Source of the DNA: Cololabis saira
Taxonomy: Eukaryota; Chordata; Actinopteri; Beloniformes; Belonidae
DNA: 64,000 bases
Assembly (NCBI RefSeq): GCF_033807715.1
Contig: NC_084596.1
Span: 34,486,379-34,550,378 of the forward strand
Reading direction: 5' to 3'
Below the pieces are notes generated by a model that did no database searches, was not told the origin of the DNA, and saw only the letters and a program-made list of their open reading frames with translations. Shown in pieces: positions 22,179-34,624 of this stretch; the stretch's first letter is position 1, and every line of letters begins with the position of its first letter. The position numbers and the translations under genes are program-made.

Positions 22179-22697
22179 CCTGCTGTTTTCTTTTAGGACA
22201 CGTCATTAAAGTAATGTTTTCTGACCCTGGTGGCTTGCCGTACCAACCAGTGCTAAATAAGTTACCGCCGTAGAGCCGTCCTTCATCAGGATGTGCTGAG
22301 GATGAGCCGCAGGTATCCCGAGGACGTCTCCCATCTTCGTCCTCCTCACCTGCGAGCAGCTCCACCCTCTTTACCTGTCCATCATTTGGTCGATGAAGCA
22401 GTGCAGTGAAAACGGATCAGAGTAGTCCTCCTGTTGACATTCAGCAGCTTTGTTTGTGACTCCCCGTTGATCGATTCGATCAGGTACAAATCAATAAACT
22501 GTAATCAGTCCACACTCGTGCTAATAGCAGGGCCCTAGCAGGTAGCCTCTGTAGGCGGGCTCTACAGTTTTTCCCAGAATACCGCCGGCCTGGCTTTGGC
22601 CCCAGGTCCGAGTCCGGCCATTGTGCCCATAAAGCTGGGCGGATGCCGCGGGAGGCGCCACCGGCACTGCGTCAGTCCTCCACTGCAGCCGGTGGCT

Positions 22698-25600
22698 TTA
22701 GGCGGGCTGCAGCGGGATGCAGCCCACGCCCACCCCGCCCTCGTGACTCACCATGGGGGCCATGAACGTCCAGCGGTTGGTGTCGGGGTTGTACATCTCC
22801 ACGGAGCTGAGGTTGGACTGCCCGTCGTACCCGCCCACCGCGTACAGGCGGCCCGCCGTGGAGACCAGCGACACCCGGCTGCGCCGCGTGTTCATGGCCA
22901 CCAGGAGGCTCCACTGCCCCGACGCCGAGCTGAACACCTCGGCGCCGCTGAGGAAGCCCGAGCCGTCGTAGCCACCCGCCACGTACATGTGGCTTCCCAG
23001 CGCCGCCGCGCCGTGCCGACACCGCTTGTTGAGCATCGCCGGCGCCGGGTGCCAGAGGTTGGTGTGATGGTTGTAGTACTCCACCTGAACGATAACAGGA
23101 AACAACATCAAGCTTCAGGTGGCATCACAGCCGCGGCAGAGATCCGATTGGCTCTGAGCCCAACCGACCGTGTTGAAGATCTGCAGACCGTCGTGGCCGC
23201 CAGAGACGAAGATCCGCCCGTCGAACACCGTCACGCCAGCCGCGCTACGGCTCGCACTCATCTCTGTCACCACTGTCCACCTGCAGAGCAGAACAGGCAT
23301 GTCACATGACAGGAAGTCCTGGTGTCACATGACAGGAAGTCCTGGTGTCACATGACAGGAAGTCTTGAAGCATCATGTGACAGGAAGTCAAAGAACCAGA
23401 GTTCAAAAATCTCTATTCTCACACTCGCCATCTCACAGGGCTGTCTGGCGACGTGGTGCAAAGTGTTATATATACTGTTTTATGTACTATTTATGTTTTA
23501 TGTAGAGATCCCCAACCCCCTGGGCCCATTTGGTACCGGGCAGCACAAGAAAGAATAACTAACTTGCATTATTTCCATTTTATTTATTGTCCGAACCATC
23601 TTTTAGTTTGAAAAATGACCAGATTCTCTCCTTCATAGGAGTCACGTGAATTGTTGAAATTTAACCCACAAGCTAACAAAATGTGTAAGAAACAGACGCC
23701 TATGTAAAGTTTCTTTGCGAAGGGGAAAAAGTTTGGTGATGATGCACCAAGCCCGCTCTGCATAATATGCGGGACCGGCTCTCTAATGAGGTAATAAAGC
23801 CTTCAAAACTGCTCCATCACTTGAAGACCAAGCACCCTGCATTAAAAGACGAGCCCTCGGAATATTTTGAAAGAAAAAAACGGGAACACGAGTTTGAGTG
23901 CTACTTCCTAACCACAAAAGACCCACGAACTGTAAAGGAATGTTCATTTGTCAACAAACCAGGTGAATCCAGCATGTCTGTGCAAGAAGAAGATCAACTG
24001 CTGGAGATCATGCCGTTTTATATTTGTTTTTGTGGTGTGTATGTATCTTATGTTTAAATGTTACCATGGCGACCAGAGTCAGAGAGAGTTAGGGGGCAGA
24101 GAGGACATTACTCATGTTATGTTGTTGACGCGATGTTAGGAGGACGCTGCTAATAACGTTGCATAAGAGTACACAGTGGATTCACGTTTATTATTATATT
24201 TACAATATAATGCTGGTCGTATCATTTAATTTTTTTGTATTTATTGGCAACACTTTAAAGGCCGGTCCGTGAAAATATTGTCGGACATTAATCTGGTCCT
24301 TGGCGCTAAAAAGGTTGGGGACCACTCAGTACTCGAGTTATAAAAAAAAGAATCAGGGGGGGTGGTGGATTTTATCATATGGGGACAGATAATTTGTGCT
24401 GATTACAAATAATATAATATATTACAAATAATAGCACTGACCAAAACACCTGCAGAAATACTGCAGGAATGACATAGCAGCAGTTAAATGCAGCCTTCTG
24501 TAAGCTTTAAATATCCACTGGGCTTACATCAAATACATCAAAACACAACAATAAAAAACAGTTTTCTGAACTTATCAATATGACTCTGTCCTTCACAGGA
24601 TAAGTAAAATGGATCACTGCAAAAACTCAAAATCTTAACAAGAATATTTGTCTTATTTCTAGTTAAAATGTCTCATTTTAGTAAAAAAAAAATCTCATTA
24701 CACTTAAAACAAGACTCATCCCTGGAAAAAACAACAATTTTCACCTGTTTCAAGTAGATTTTCACTTGGAAGTGGAACAAGATTTTTTGCTTGTAATAAG
24801 AAGATAAATCTTGTCCCACTGGCAGATTTTCCTACTTATTTCAAGTGAAAATTTACTTGAAACAGGTGAAAATTGTCAAATAAGTTATTTTTTCTGGTGA
24901 TGACTCTAAATGTTGAAATAGCAGTAAAAACACATTCATTGATGAAATGACATAAGGGATGGAAAGGGGGGATCGCAGTTTTGCAGGGGGAATGATTTGG
25001 ACAGTTTTTATTTCAAGGGGGGATGCCAAAAATAGTTAATCATAAAACCAGTTAGTAATTGAACGATCACAGCTCACCTGTCCTATCTGGACCTCACCTG
25101 TCGGTCTCCGGAGAGTAGCACTCCACTGAGTTCAGGGAGGACTTCCCATCGTAGCCGCCGCACACGTAGATGTGTCCGTCAATCACAACTGTTCCCATGG
25201 CGCTGAGGACGACAAATTAGAGATCTAACCAGCATACGAGCACTGATTGGGGAGAGTGTGGGGCGGCTGGAGGACCGACCTGCGCTGGCTGTTCATGCTG
25301 GACACCTGCGTCCAGGTGTCCGTCTCGGGGTTGTACACCTCCACCGTGCTTAGCCGCGATTGGCCGTCGTATCCACCGATGGCGTATAGCAGCCCGTTAA
25401 CGACGGCCACGCCCACTCGGCTGCGGGCCGTCCTCATCGGCTGACAACGCTCCCAGAAGTTCCCCACGGGATCGAAGACCTCGACCACGTTTAAGGAGTC
25501 GCCTGAAGGAGAGAGAGTTGATGAGCTCCGCCGTCGACGCGGGCGCGGCGCCCTCAGGTGACGGTGTACCTGAGCTGTTCAGCCCCCCCACGGCGTAGAT

Positions 25601-28600
25601 TAGTCCAGTGATGGACGTGCAGCACCTCAGCCGGGTCTTGAAGGCGGGGAGACCAGGACGCCGCTCCGGCATCAGGTGGAAGTCTTTGGCTTCGTCCACC
25701 AAATCCCTGGCAGGAAACCGGGAGAAAGAGGTGGTCAGAGAACCGATCGATGCATCACAAAACAGGCCTCATGATGGCAGCCCAAAGTAAGGGACAGCTA
25801 GAAGGAAGGGGACGGGGAAAACTGAGAACTTATAATCAAAGGAAAAGAGGAAAATGTGAGAATATGAAACATACCAAATTAAAAAGAAAATTAAAAGGGG
25901 AAAAGGAAAACCAAAAAAAACAACAAAAACTGTCTCTGCCGTCCGGACCGGCCCCCCTCGTCCCTTTCACTCTCACTTCTTCCTGCGTTAATGACTCCCC
26001 CTTTTAAACCCTTTTTTTATCCTATTTTTTTATTAAGCTTTATTTTTTTGGCTGCTGTCTCTCTCCCAAAATAATCATCATTCTAGAAAACCATCATACC
26101 CCCCTCTTGTCCTGTACCTGTATGTGTTTTTGTTTTGGGCATTTGTATTGTTACCTGTTTTGCATTAAATTAAAAAAAAAAAAAAAAAAAAAAAGAAAAC
26201 AGGCCTCATGACCCGGGTTACTCAGGACTGGTTCCACCAGCGTTTAGGGACTGGTAATGGAACAGGCGCCGTCCTGGGTTTGGTCTCACCTGCACTTGTG
26301 GCAGCAGCGGATCACTTCGTCCTGCTGGACTCGGTCTGACAGGAACTGCGGCCGACACAGAGGGAGGCGGATTCTCCCCAGCAGCTCCGGCAGCATGGCC
26401 TCCCTCCGGTCCCGGTCATGGTACACCCAGGTGAGCACCGCCTCAAACACCTGCACGCATGCAAATAAACCTTTAGGGCCAATCCCAATACACCCCCTAC
26501 TTTCTACCACTAGCCCTCCCTCACTACCACTACCCCTAAAAAAGAAGCCACAGATTTTAGGGCACTTGAAATCTTCCCAGGGCCCTGTCCAAATACACGT
26601 GTTAAATCGACGCAGAGCCTACGGTGTAGGGTACGGCGTACGGCGTGCGTCGCCGCGTAACCTCTGCGTTGGTGTAACGCGGAACCATAAATCAGCCTTT
26701 ATTCTGGCGAGGTTTGAAAAAGACTTCGCAACAACGGGCAAGCGAGTGATTATGTACATTCACTGAGTGAATATTATGAAAGTAAAATATATATTTCTCG
26801 CTAGAAATGTAATCAAAACGCATTTTTATGCAGAAGCTAACTCAAAATATTGATTTTATTCACTAAAAAATAAGAAATGTTCGCCATGTTTTTTTTTTTT
26901 GATTCAGTCTGCAAATGATGATGAAAAGCATTGTGGGAAATTTTTCTGGCCCTAGATCAGCTAGTGAGCATCGGAAAACTAGCTCCGTAGGGACAGATTC
27001 ATAACCACTCGCCCTCGTTTTCCGCACTCCCCCTAGATGAAAAGAGAAATTGGGACACCACTACCCTCACGGGAACGCGCAAAATTTAGGGGTAGGGCTG
27101 AAAAGTAGGGGTAGGGGGAGTATTGGGACAGGGCCTTATTCTGATTCGTTCATCAGCAGTTGGTCGCAGCATGGAAGTGCGTCTCACCTGCTCCTCCGCC
27201 TTCACGTTGAGCTCATCACAGCCCACCAGCTCCAGAACCTCCTCCGTCCTCAGACCCAGGAACTCCTCCGACAGGGAGACCTCCACGAAGTGCTGGTGGA
27301 GGAAGCTGTTGGCAGAGTCGTATAACGTCGTGCACATCATCGTCTCTGCAAACTGTCGCACACCCAGGCAGTTCTTTGGATGCAACCTGACACCGGGGGC
27401 AGAGCGGAGGCAGTTACTTCACCCAATCACACCACAAACACCTACTGAGCGTGTGCGATGGCGAGGGCCTCACCTCTCCTGCAGGAAGGAGCAGCAGGCG
27501 TCTTTGACGTTCTGCAGCTGCAGGAAGCTCGAGCCAATCAGGAGAGCCTGGACGTTCTGTTGGTCGATGGCCACGTGGCCGCTGTAGGCGAAGTTGATGA
27601 GAGCCTCCAGAGCACTGGGATGGTAGACAGGTAATACTGGTTAGACTGGTAACACTGGTTACACTGGTAACACGTCAGCTCCACTGGTCATGTACTGGGA
27701 ATTTAACATAGGCCGCATACAAAACTGGACAGACCCCGAGTGATTTTTTCATGCATGGTTTTTGAAGACAGAAAATGTGTGTGGAAATGAGAGGAACACG
27801 CCTGGAACGGTGAGGCTACAGGGAGCAGAGATAAAGAAGGTGGAGGATTTTAAGTTCTGAGAATCAACAGTCCAGAGCACCGGAGATTGTGGAAGAGGTG
27901 GAGTATGGGCTCAAATTAAAGCCATAAATATTTTGTATCTGTAAATAAACTTTGTACTTGTAGAAATATTTTGTGCGTGTGCAAAAAATATTTGTACTTG
28001 TAGAAATGTTTTGTGCATGTGCAAAAAAAAAATGGTATTTGTAGAAATATTTTGTGCATGTGTAAAAGATTTTTGTAGCTGTGGAATTAATTTGTCTGTG
28101 TGCAACATTGGATATACAAAGCTACAAACTTTTTTACAAAAGCTACAAACTTTTTTTACAACTACGAATTATGGCGAATTATATTTTTTGCAAGTACAAA
28201 TATTTTTTGCACACGTACAAAATATTTCTACAAATACAAAGTTTATTTACAGATGCAAAATATATATGGCTTTAATTTGAGCCCATAGTGGAGAAGCATG
28301 TGGAAGACGGCTGAAACGGGTTAAGAAAAGTGTCAGTAGTGATGTGTGACAAGAGTACCGGCAAGAACAAAAGGGAATCTCTACTAGACGGTGGTGAGAC
28401 CAGCGATGTTGTTTGGAGACTGTAGTGCCGAGGAAAGGACAGGAGGCAGAGCTGGAGGTAGAAATGAACTGAGGTTCTCTTTGGGAGGGACGAGGATGGA
28501 CTGGATCAGGAATGAGAACATCAGACGGAGAGCATGTTAGATGTTTTGGAGATAAAGAGAAAGAGGCCAGACTGAGATGGTTTGTACGTGTACAGAGGAG

Positions 28601-31168
28601 GAATAGTGAACATATCTGCATTAGGGTGAGGAGGTTAGAATCACCAGGAGGGAGGTCTAGAAGAAGACCAAATAGGAGATTGATAGATGTAATGAAAGAG
28701 GACATGAAGTTAGTTGGTGAGGATGCAGAGGACCGGGGGTAGAATGAGACAGATGATTTGCTGTGACGAACCCTAAAGGGAACAGTTGAAAAGGAAAGAA
28801 AACCAGAAAAGAAAGAACATTTTAACACAGAGATCAGTAGTGATTGACCCACTGCTGGAACTGCAGGCTTTCTTACTTCCATAATGTTTCCCCCTGGTGT
28901 ATACTGGTTATGTTAGATATACACGGACAAACCGCACACATGGGTTGTATATTGTGCTAACTGGTGAACGGCCTCTAGTTCACTGGCCGCCATCTCCGAC
29001 AGTATCCGGAGCAGCGAGTTCTCCAAGATCTAACTTCTCTTTGTGAGTGTTAGTGAACTGAAGACGGCAAAGAGGAGAATTTGAGCCACTTCAGAAACCT
29101 GCAGGTGACATCACAGAGGGTTTGTCCAGTTCTTTTTTGCCGTCTATGGCATTTACCAGCTGATGATATCATGGTTACTGGTTACAGACTAGGTATTAGT
29201 TGTATCTGAATGTGTGTTGGGTTCACTGGTTGGACTGGTGAGCCCACTGCGGTACCTGGGGTCCATGCCCTGCATCAGGATCTCGTCCTGTTTACACTCC
29301 ACCATGTCGTTGGTGAACATGGCGTGAAAATACGGGATGGAGGCCGCCAGGACGATCCGGTGAGCGCTGAACTTGTGGTCCCCGACCTACGGACGAGAAG
29401 AACGGAGTCAGGAGACGAGCACACCTGCCGCCCGTCCTCAGGTTTCAGCCACGTCTGCAGACTCAGCAGATTCACACCTAAGCCAGTAAGAAGATTAACA
29501 CGCTGCTGCAGAGACTCGGCATGTACGCACCCCTGACGACAGAGGTGAGGACAGGCCCCGCTGTGAAGACAGGTGGACAGGAAGATAGTGAGGGACAGGT
29601 GAGAAACAGCTGAAGACAGGTGAAGATAAGTGAGGGACAGGTGAGAATCATGTGAGGGACAGGTGAGAAACAGCTGATGACAGGTGAGAAACAGCTGATG
29701 ACAGGTGAAGATAGTTGAGGAACAGGTGAGGAGAGCTGGAGAATGAGTTAGGACATCTGAGGATGGGGAAAGACAAGCTGACACCAGGTGAGGATAGCTT
29801 AGGACGGGTAAGGAACAAGTGAGGGGCAGGAAATGACAGGAGAGGAACAGGAAAGGGACATCTGAGGGACAGGTGAAGACAGGTGAGGACTGGTGAGGAT
29901 AACTGATGACAGCAATTAAACAACAGTTACAACAATCAGCATCTGCTCCCTAATCAATAACCAGCCCGGCAGGTGCATGTTTTCCTGCTGGAGCCGGGGC
30001 CTGTTCAGGTGCGGCCACACCTGTGCAGCGACCTTACTGTGACCTCTGCAGGTCACGTGGGGGGGACACCATGAGACTCTCCTGTCAGGTGAAGCCCCGC
30101 CCTGCCTAAAGCGATCAGTGACGTCACCAAACACACACTCTGATACCTGTTCACTCATGGGTGCAGATCCCGGGGGGCACGGGGGGGACATGCCCCCCCA
30201 ATTTCTGAAAAACATGAATTGTCCCCCCCAATAAAAATACCCTAAATTATTCAAAATTGAACAAATGTATTTTCAGACTTAAAGGTTGAATATGTAGAAT
30301 ATTTATTAAAAATATATTTCTAAAAAAATTTTGAGGTTTTGAGGTGTACAGAATGAAAGCAATGGGTCCTTTTTTTGTTTTAGAACTGTTTACCACCATA
30401 ACTGTGTTAAAACATGATCAGTTAGTTTAAACAACTTGTTTAGGGCTCCATATTTCATCCATATATCAATTGATCGTGCATAAAGTAGTCCCATAGGATA
30501 AAAGGAAGATGGTGAGAAGAATTTGAGATGAGTAGACACTACATGCCCAAAACCCTTAAAATTATGATTAACGAATATAACAGTTAAGTAAGCAGTGACA
30601 CACACTGTTGGCTGTTTAGGACAAATAAACAAGAAAGGTAAGCACAATAAATGATTCCCTGTGCATTATTTTTTGGCGAGCCTTTACCAATTGATGGCAT
30701 GGTATGAGTTGCATATTGGCAAAAAATTAAAAATTAAAATCACGTTGGTGTCCCCCCCAATCCTGACATCGGATCTGCACCCCTGTGTTCACTCATGTGA
30801 GCCAGGCAGAGGTGATCGATCACATGATCAGGGGTCTAGGGAGTCGGACTCTGAGAGTCCATTCACCTGAGTGACCTGCTAACGCACACAGGTGTGACAC
30901 AGGTGTCTGCGGTGATCAGTGAACCCCTACACAGCCATGGTCTCTCCCTGATCGATCCCCTGATCCCCTGATCGACTGTATCGGTGTTAGCTGTTAGCCT
31001 GGCCTGGCCTCGACCCCCCCGCCCCGCAGGTGCCCCTACCTTGAGCGTGACGTCACAGAGGCGGCCCTGCCGCCGGATCTCCTCCATGACTCCGTAGCCG
31101 CGGGCCGGCAGGTCCAGCACGGAGAAGTGGACCAGGTCCTCGAGCTCCTCCACCACCACGTCTCCCAT
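22698..31168 (-). CDS. klhl18: kelch-like protein 18, CUL3 substrate adaptor
   Basis: Ten coding exons (minus): 31168-31040, 29386-29256, 27614-27474, 27386-27188, 26450-26290, 25706-25570, 25502-25280, 25202-25098, 23280-23169, 23084-22698. They join in frame to 1725 nt, 574 residues, the length of mammalian KLHL18. Start [23 protein letters not shown] about 38-135, BACK about 140-250 ([17 protein letters not shown]), six kelch blades about 285-574 ([57 protein letters not shown] [31 protein letters not shown]), stop TAA after CIPLQPA. The BTB domain recruits cullin-3 and the kelch propeller binds substrate; known substrates of the family member are Aurora A at centrosomes and UNC119 in photoreceptors. 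Introns carry many transposons but all splice sites are intact. Confidence 0.96.
23301..23389. repeat. 23-bp tandem repeat in klhl18 intron 8
   Basis: About 3.8 copies of a unit reading TCACATGACAGGAAGTCCTG plus GTG, starting 20 nt upstream (minus strand) of the exon 9 acceptor. Confidence 0.8.
23500..24325 (+). mobile_element. hAT element remnant with broken BED-finger transposase start
   Basis: Ends GAGATCCCCAACCCCC and GGTTGGGGACCACTC are inverted, as in hAT-type elements. Inside, the frame [15 protein letters not shown] shifts by one base near 23772-23775 into [20 protein letters not shown] and continues to 24057. Together these form a CxxC...HxxxxH BED zinc finger split by a frameshift. 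No catalytic domain follows. Lies in klhl18 intron 8. Confidence 0.7.
24610..24905. mobile_element. fold-back MITE in klhl18 intron 8
   Basis: Arms near 24733-24775 and 24838-24880 (ATTTTCACCTGTTTCAAGTA against TACTTGAAACAGGTGAAAAT, one mismatch) form a hairpin. Non-coding. Confidence 0.65.
25775..26195 (+). mobile_element. poly(A)-tailed retro-insertion with 16-bp target duplications
   Basis: A 421-bp insert ends in AATTAAA followed by a run of 20+ A. It is bracketed by perfect 16-bp duplications AAAACAGGCCTCATGA at 25759-25774 and 26196-26211. It has no recognised coding sequence, so it is either a 5'-truncated LINE 3' end or a processed transcript fragment. Located in klhl18 intron 5. Confidence 0.85.
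26474..27140. mobile_element. MITE filling most of klhl18 intron 4
   Basis: Inverted ends: AGGGCCAATCCCAATACACC on the left, and GGGGGAGTATTGGGACAGGG (then CCTTA) on the right. It takes up about 90 percent of the 737-nt intron. Inside are the CGACGCAGAGCCTACGG repeat seen at 6.2-6.6 kb and TAACGCGGAACCATAAATC. Confidence 0.7.
27904..28287. mobile_element. fold-back MITE, 384 bp, 6-bp flanking duplication
   Basis: Termini TATGGGCTCAAATTAAAGCC and GGCTTTAATTTGAGCCCATA are perfectly inverted. GTGGAG is duplicated at 27898-27903 and 28288-28293. The arms consist of repeated AAATATTTTGTGC / GTACAAA units. It is inserted beside a LINE fragment in klhl18 intron 2. Confidence 0.8.
28290..28800 (+). 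mobile_element. LINE ORF2 C-terminal fragment
   Basis: The plus frame reads [17 protein letters not shown], then [20 protein letters not shown], the conserved tail of a non-LTR retrotransposon polymerase (RLRWFGHVQRR and GRRSRGRPKRR in intact copies). Stops and frameshifts interrupt it. Confidence 0.7.
29560..29900. repeat. degenerate GACAGGTGAGAAACAGCTGA minisatellite in klhl18 intron 1
   Basis: Imperfect 15-30 bp units built on GACAGGTGA and CAGCTGA. They read as open frames on the minus strand only because the unit lacks stops. Confidence 0.75.
30160..30785. mobile_element. MITE with 12-bp flanking direct repeat in klhl18 intron 1
   Basis: Ends GGTGCAGATCC and GGATCTGCACC are inverted. 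TGTTCACTCATG occurs directly on both sides (30148-30159 and 30786-30797). G- and C-rich runs near both tips (GGGGGGCACGGGGGGGACAT; GTGTCCCCCCCAATCC). Confidence 0.75.
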
Positions 31169-31253
31169 CGTCAGCAGCAGGGCGGACTGAGCCCTCCGAG
31201 CCGCCGTACGCAAGCAGCCGTGGGGGAGTCAAGCCGTCGGGGGGAGCCGCGCA

Positions 31254-31263
31254 CACTTCCGGT
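31254..31263 (-). promoter_or_regulatory. ETS-type promoter motif of klhl18
   Basis: ACCGGAAGTG on the minus strand, followed by GTGCGCGGC, lies about 86 nt upstream of the klhl18 ATG. This ETS/GABP plus NRF1-like arrangement is typical of TATA-less housekeeping promoters. Confidence 0.55.
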
Positions 31264-31301
31264 GCGACTTTTCAGAGTAAAAGGCGAGGCGGGTTTATTT
31301 G

Positions 31302-31788
31302 GGGTCGGCAACCCAAAAAGTCATATTGTACCAAAAACACAAAAAACAAATATGTCTGGAGCCGCAAAAAATGAGTCTTGTCTAATCCTTAGAATGAATG
31401 TTGCATGTTTCTATATTAGTTATAACTGGGGGAAGATTTTTTTTTCATTATGCACTTCGAGAAAAAAGTCGAAATGTCGAGAAAAAAGTCGAAATGTCGA
31501 GAAAAAAGTCGAAATATTGAGAAAAAAGTCAAAATTTTGAGAAAAAAGTCAAAATTTTGAGAAAAAAGTCAAAATATCGAGATTAAAAAGGAAAGGAAAA
31601 AGTAAGAAGAAAGAGATAAAAAAGGGAAAAAATAAGAAAAAAATAGAAAAAAGAAGAAAGAAAAGGAAAAAGAGAAAAAAAGAAGAAAAAAAGGGAAAAA
31701 GGTCAAACATTTTTTAAAAAGCTCCAGGAGCCACTAGAGCGGCGCTAAAGAGCCGCATGCGGCTCTAGAGCCGCGGGTTGCCGACCCG
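31302..31788. mobile_element. hAT-type MITE just upstream of klhl18
   Basis: Inverted ends GGGTCGGCAACCC and GGGTTGCCGACCC; the right arm has the GCCGCATGCGGCTCTAGAGC palindrome seen in fish hAT MITEs. The interior (31458-31580) is a 20-bp tandem repeat, GAGAAAAAAGTCGAAATGTC. It ends 39 bp from the klhl18 ETS motif. Confidence 0.75.
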
Positions 31789-31957
31789 CACACCTGCACA
31801 ATTCAACACAAGGTGCTTTAAATCAACATTAAAAGCAGCAAGAGACAATAAACAGTAAATAATAAATAAAATGACAAGAAAAGAGGTAAAATAATAAAAA
31901 GCACAAGTTGTTAAAAAGTAAGGGCAGTAGAGTACAGCAGGTAAGTATTTAATTTAA

Positions 31958-32813
31958 AGGGGACCTATTATGGCATCTAATATCTATTTTAAACAGGCCT
32001 TGAATGTCTTAAAAACAAGCTTTTGATTGTTTTTTCTAAATAAATTAGAAAATCAGCCTCTGAGGGATGTCTTTATCATCCCATTCTCTAACCTCATTAT
32101 CTATGAGGGATTCTGAGTGGGTGGGGAGGCTAGGATAATGAGGCACTGTGCTGATTGGCTGCCTGAATGACGTGTAGCGGGAGGGCACAAAGCATCGCTC
32201 TGGGCAGAAGAGCAGGCGGCTGCGTACACTACTAAACCGTGTCCTAACTGCATGCGATGCGAGCGTCAGCGACAAAATCAATTCCATTGCTTTATTTTCT
32301 ATTGGACTGTCCTAACTGGCCGCGAACGACACAGCGCTGCGCGCCGTTTTGAGCTGAACATTTGTTGGATGCCCTGCTTCTATTTTCTTTCTGTCGCTTG
32401 CGTTGAAAGCGCTGTAGGAAACGGTCATGGATGAGGAACGGCTCATCCAGTTAGTTGAAATGAGAATTTATCTCTACGATACCTCCTCATTTCACTACAA
32501 AAACCTCAATAAAGTGGCAGCTGCTGGAGGGAGATGGACAGTCACGTAGTGCTACGCGATAGTCGGACGCTCGCATGCAGTTACACGGTGTTTATTTGTG
32601 GGCGTGGTTTGCATTTTGGTTACGTAACGACGGGAGCAGAATCTGAACGGCTCGTAGAAGCCACATCACACTGCACGGCTCATCCGGGCGGCTGTACAGA
32701 CACTGCAGAATTTGGTTGCTTTCCTCCTTCTCTGAGTTGGCAGGCTGAGGGGAGACCACTTTATATATGTCAAAGCAAGCTAGAAAAAACATGTTTTTCA
32801 TAATAGGTCCCCT
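31958..32813 (+). mobile_element. Kolobok/T2-like element, 856 bp, with MADF-like ORF
   Basis: Termini match the 475-bp copy at 20762-21236 and TTAA flanks both sides (31954-31957, 32814-32817). The extra interior contains an ORF at 32427-32556: MDEERLIQLVEMRIYLYDTS, HYKNLNKVAAAGG, which fits the first helices of a MADF DNA-binding domain and then stops at TAG. The shorter copy looks like an internal-deletion derivative. Confidence 0.65.
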
Positions 32814-33429
32814 TTAAGAGTACGTAAAAAAAAAAAAAAGATAATTATTTACTAATAACAGCTAATTAGTTATCATTACACACACAGAACCAGTCCCAGA
32901 TTTCTGGCTTGGCTATTTGTTTTTAGCTTTACAGCTTGAAATTGAATGAAAACTTTTCGTCTTTCTTCCTCGGCTCCAAACACTATTATTTGTCTTAATT
33001 TAATTGAAGATAATTCTGGCACATGCACTCTTTAATTTGATCAATGCATTTGATCAGTGTTTGAATTGGATTATAGTCTCCTGGTGAGATGGTTATATAT
33101 ATTTGTGTCATCTGCGTAGTTATGGTAAGACATTTTGTTCTTTTTCATTATTTGAGCAAATGGGACCATGTCGATATTAAACAGAAGCCCCAGAACAGAA
33201 CCTTGAGGAACTCCGCGTTATTTTTGTTAGTTCTAATTTGTAGTTACCGAAAGGCACAAAATAGTCCCTGTCGTTTAGATAGGACGCCAACCAGACAAGT
33301 GCTGTGCCAGAAAGTCCCACCCAGTTCTTGAACTGGTCCATAAAGGTGTGTATGGTCAACTGTGTCGTATGCAGCACTGAGATCCAGTAAGACCAAGACT
33401 GAAATGTTTCCACTATCCGTATTGGAGCG

Positions 33430-34135
<706 letters not shown>

Positions 34136-34499
34136 CTTAGCTTATGTCATTAAGGACCTTTACTAGAGCCGTCTCAGTATTGTGATGTGGACAGAAACCT
34201 GACTGGAAGATATCAGTCATTTAGTGTTAGGATGTTATACAGCTGTTGAAAAACAGCGTTTGATATGGGCCTATAGCGGTTCATAAGTGATCTGGGTAGT
34301 TCTTTTTTTTTTAAGTGGCTTAATGATGGCTGTTTTTAGGCACTGAGAAAGCAGACGTATTTAAAATGTGGTCTGTTTTTTTAAACTCATTTTTAAATAT
34401 CTAAAGCATTTTGTGCAACATTTTCATGCAGAAAAACTGCTTTAGAAATAAATATGTATTGTTAATGTGTGTATATGCGAGTATATATGTATGTATATG

Positions 34500-34525
34500 T
34501 AAACACACACACACACACACAAGTG

Positions 34526-34624
<99 letters not shown>

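Noticed and set aside
22596..23309. 237-codon plus-strand ORF
   Set aside because: It is the exact antisense of klhl18 exons 9 and 10, whose GC-rich codons keep the opposite strand open.
23301..23389. Possible CRISPR-like direct repeats
   Set aside because: Contiguous tandem units without spacers in a fish intron.
28247..28882. 211-codon minus-strand ORF in klhl18 intron 2
   Set aside because: Antisense of a LINE fragment that gives a recognisable polymerase tail on the plus strand.
29275..29923. 169- and 91-codon minus-strand ORFs with Ser/Leu/His repeats
   Set aside because: Translation of the intronic minisatellite; the first also overlaps exon 2 of klhl18 in another frame.
31340..31710. 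A-rich stretch as a poly(A) tail of a retrocopy
   Set aside because: It is a GA-rich tandem repeat inside a MITE with inverted ends, not a terminal tail.
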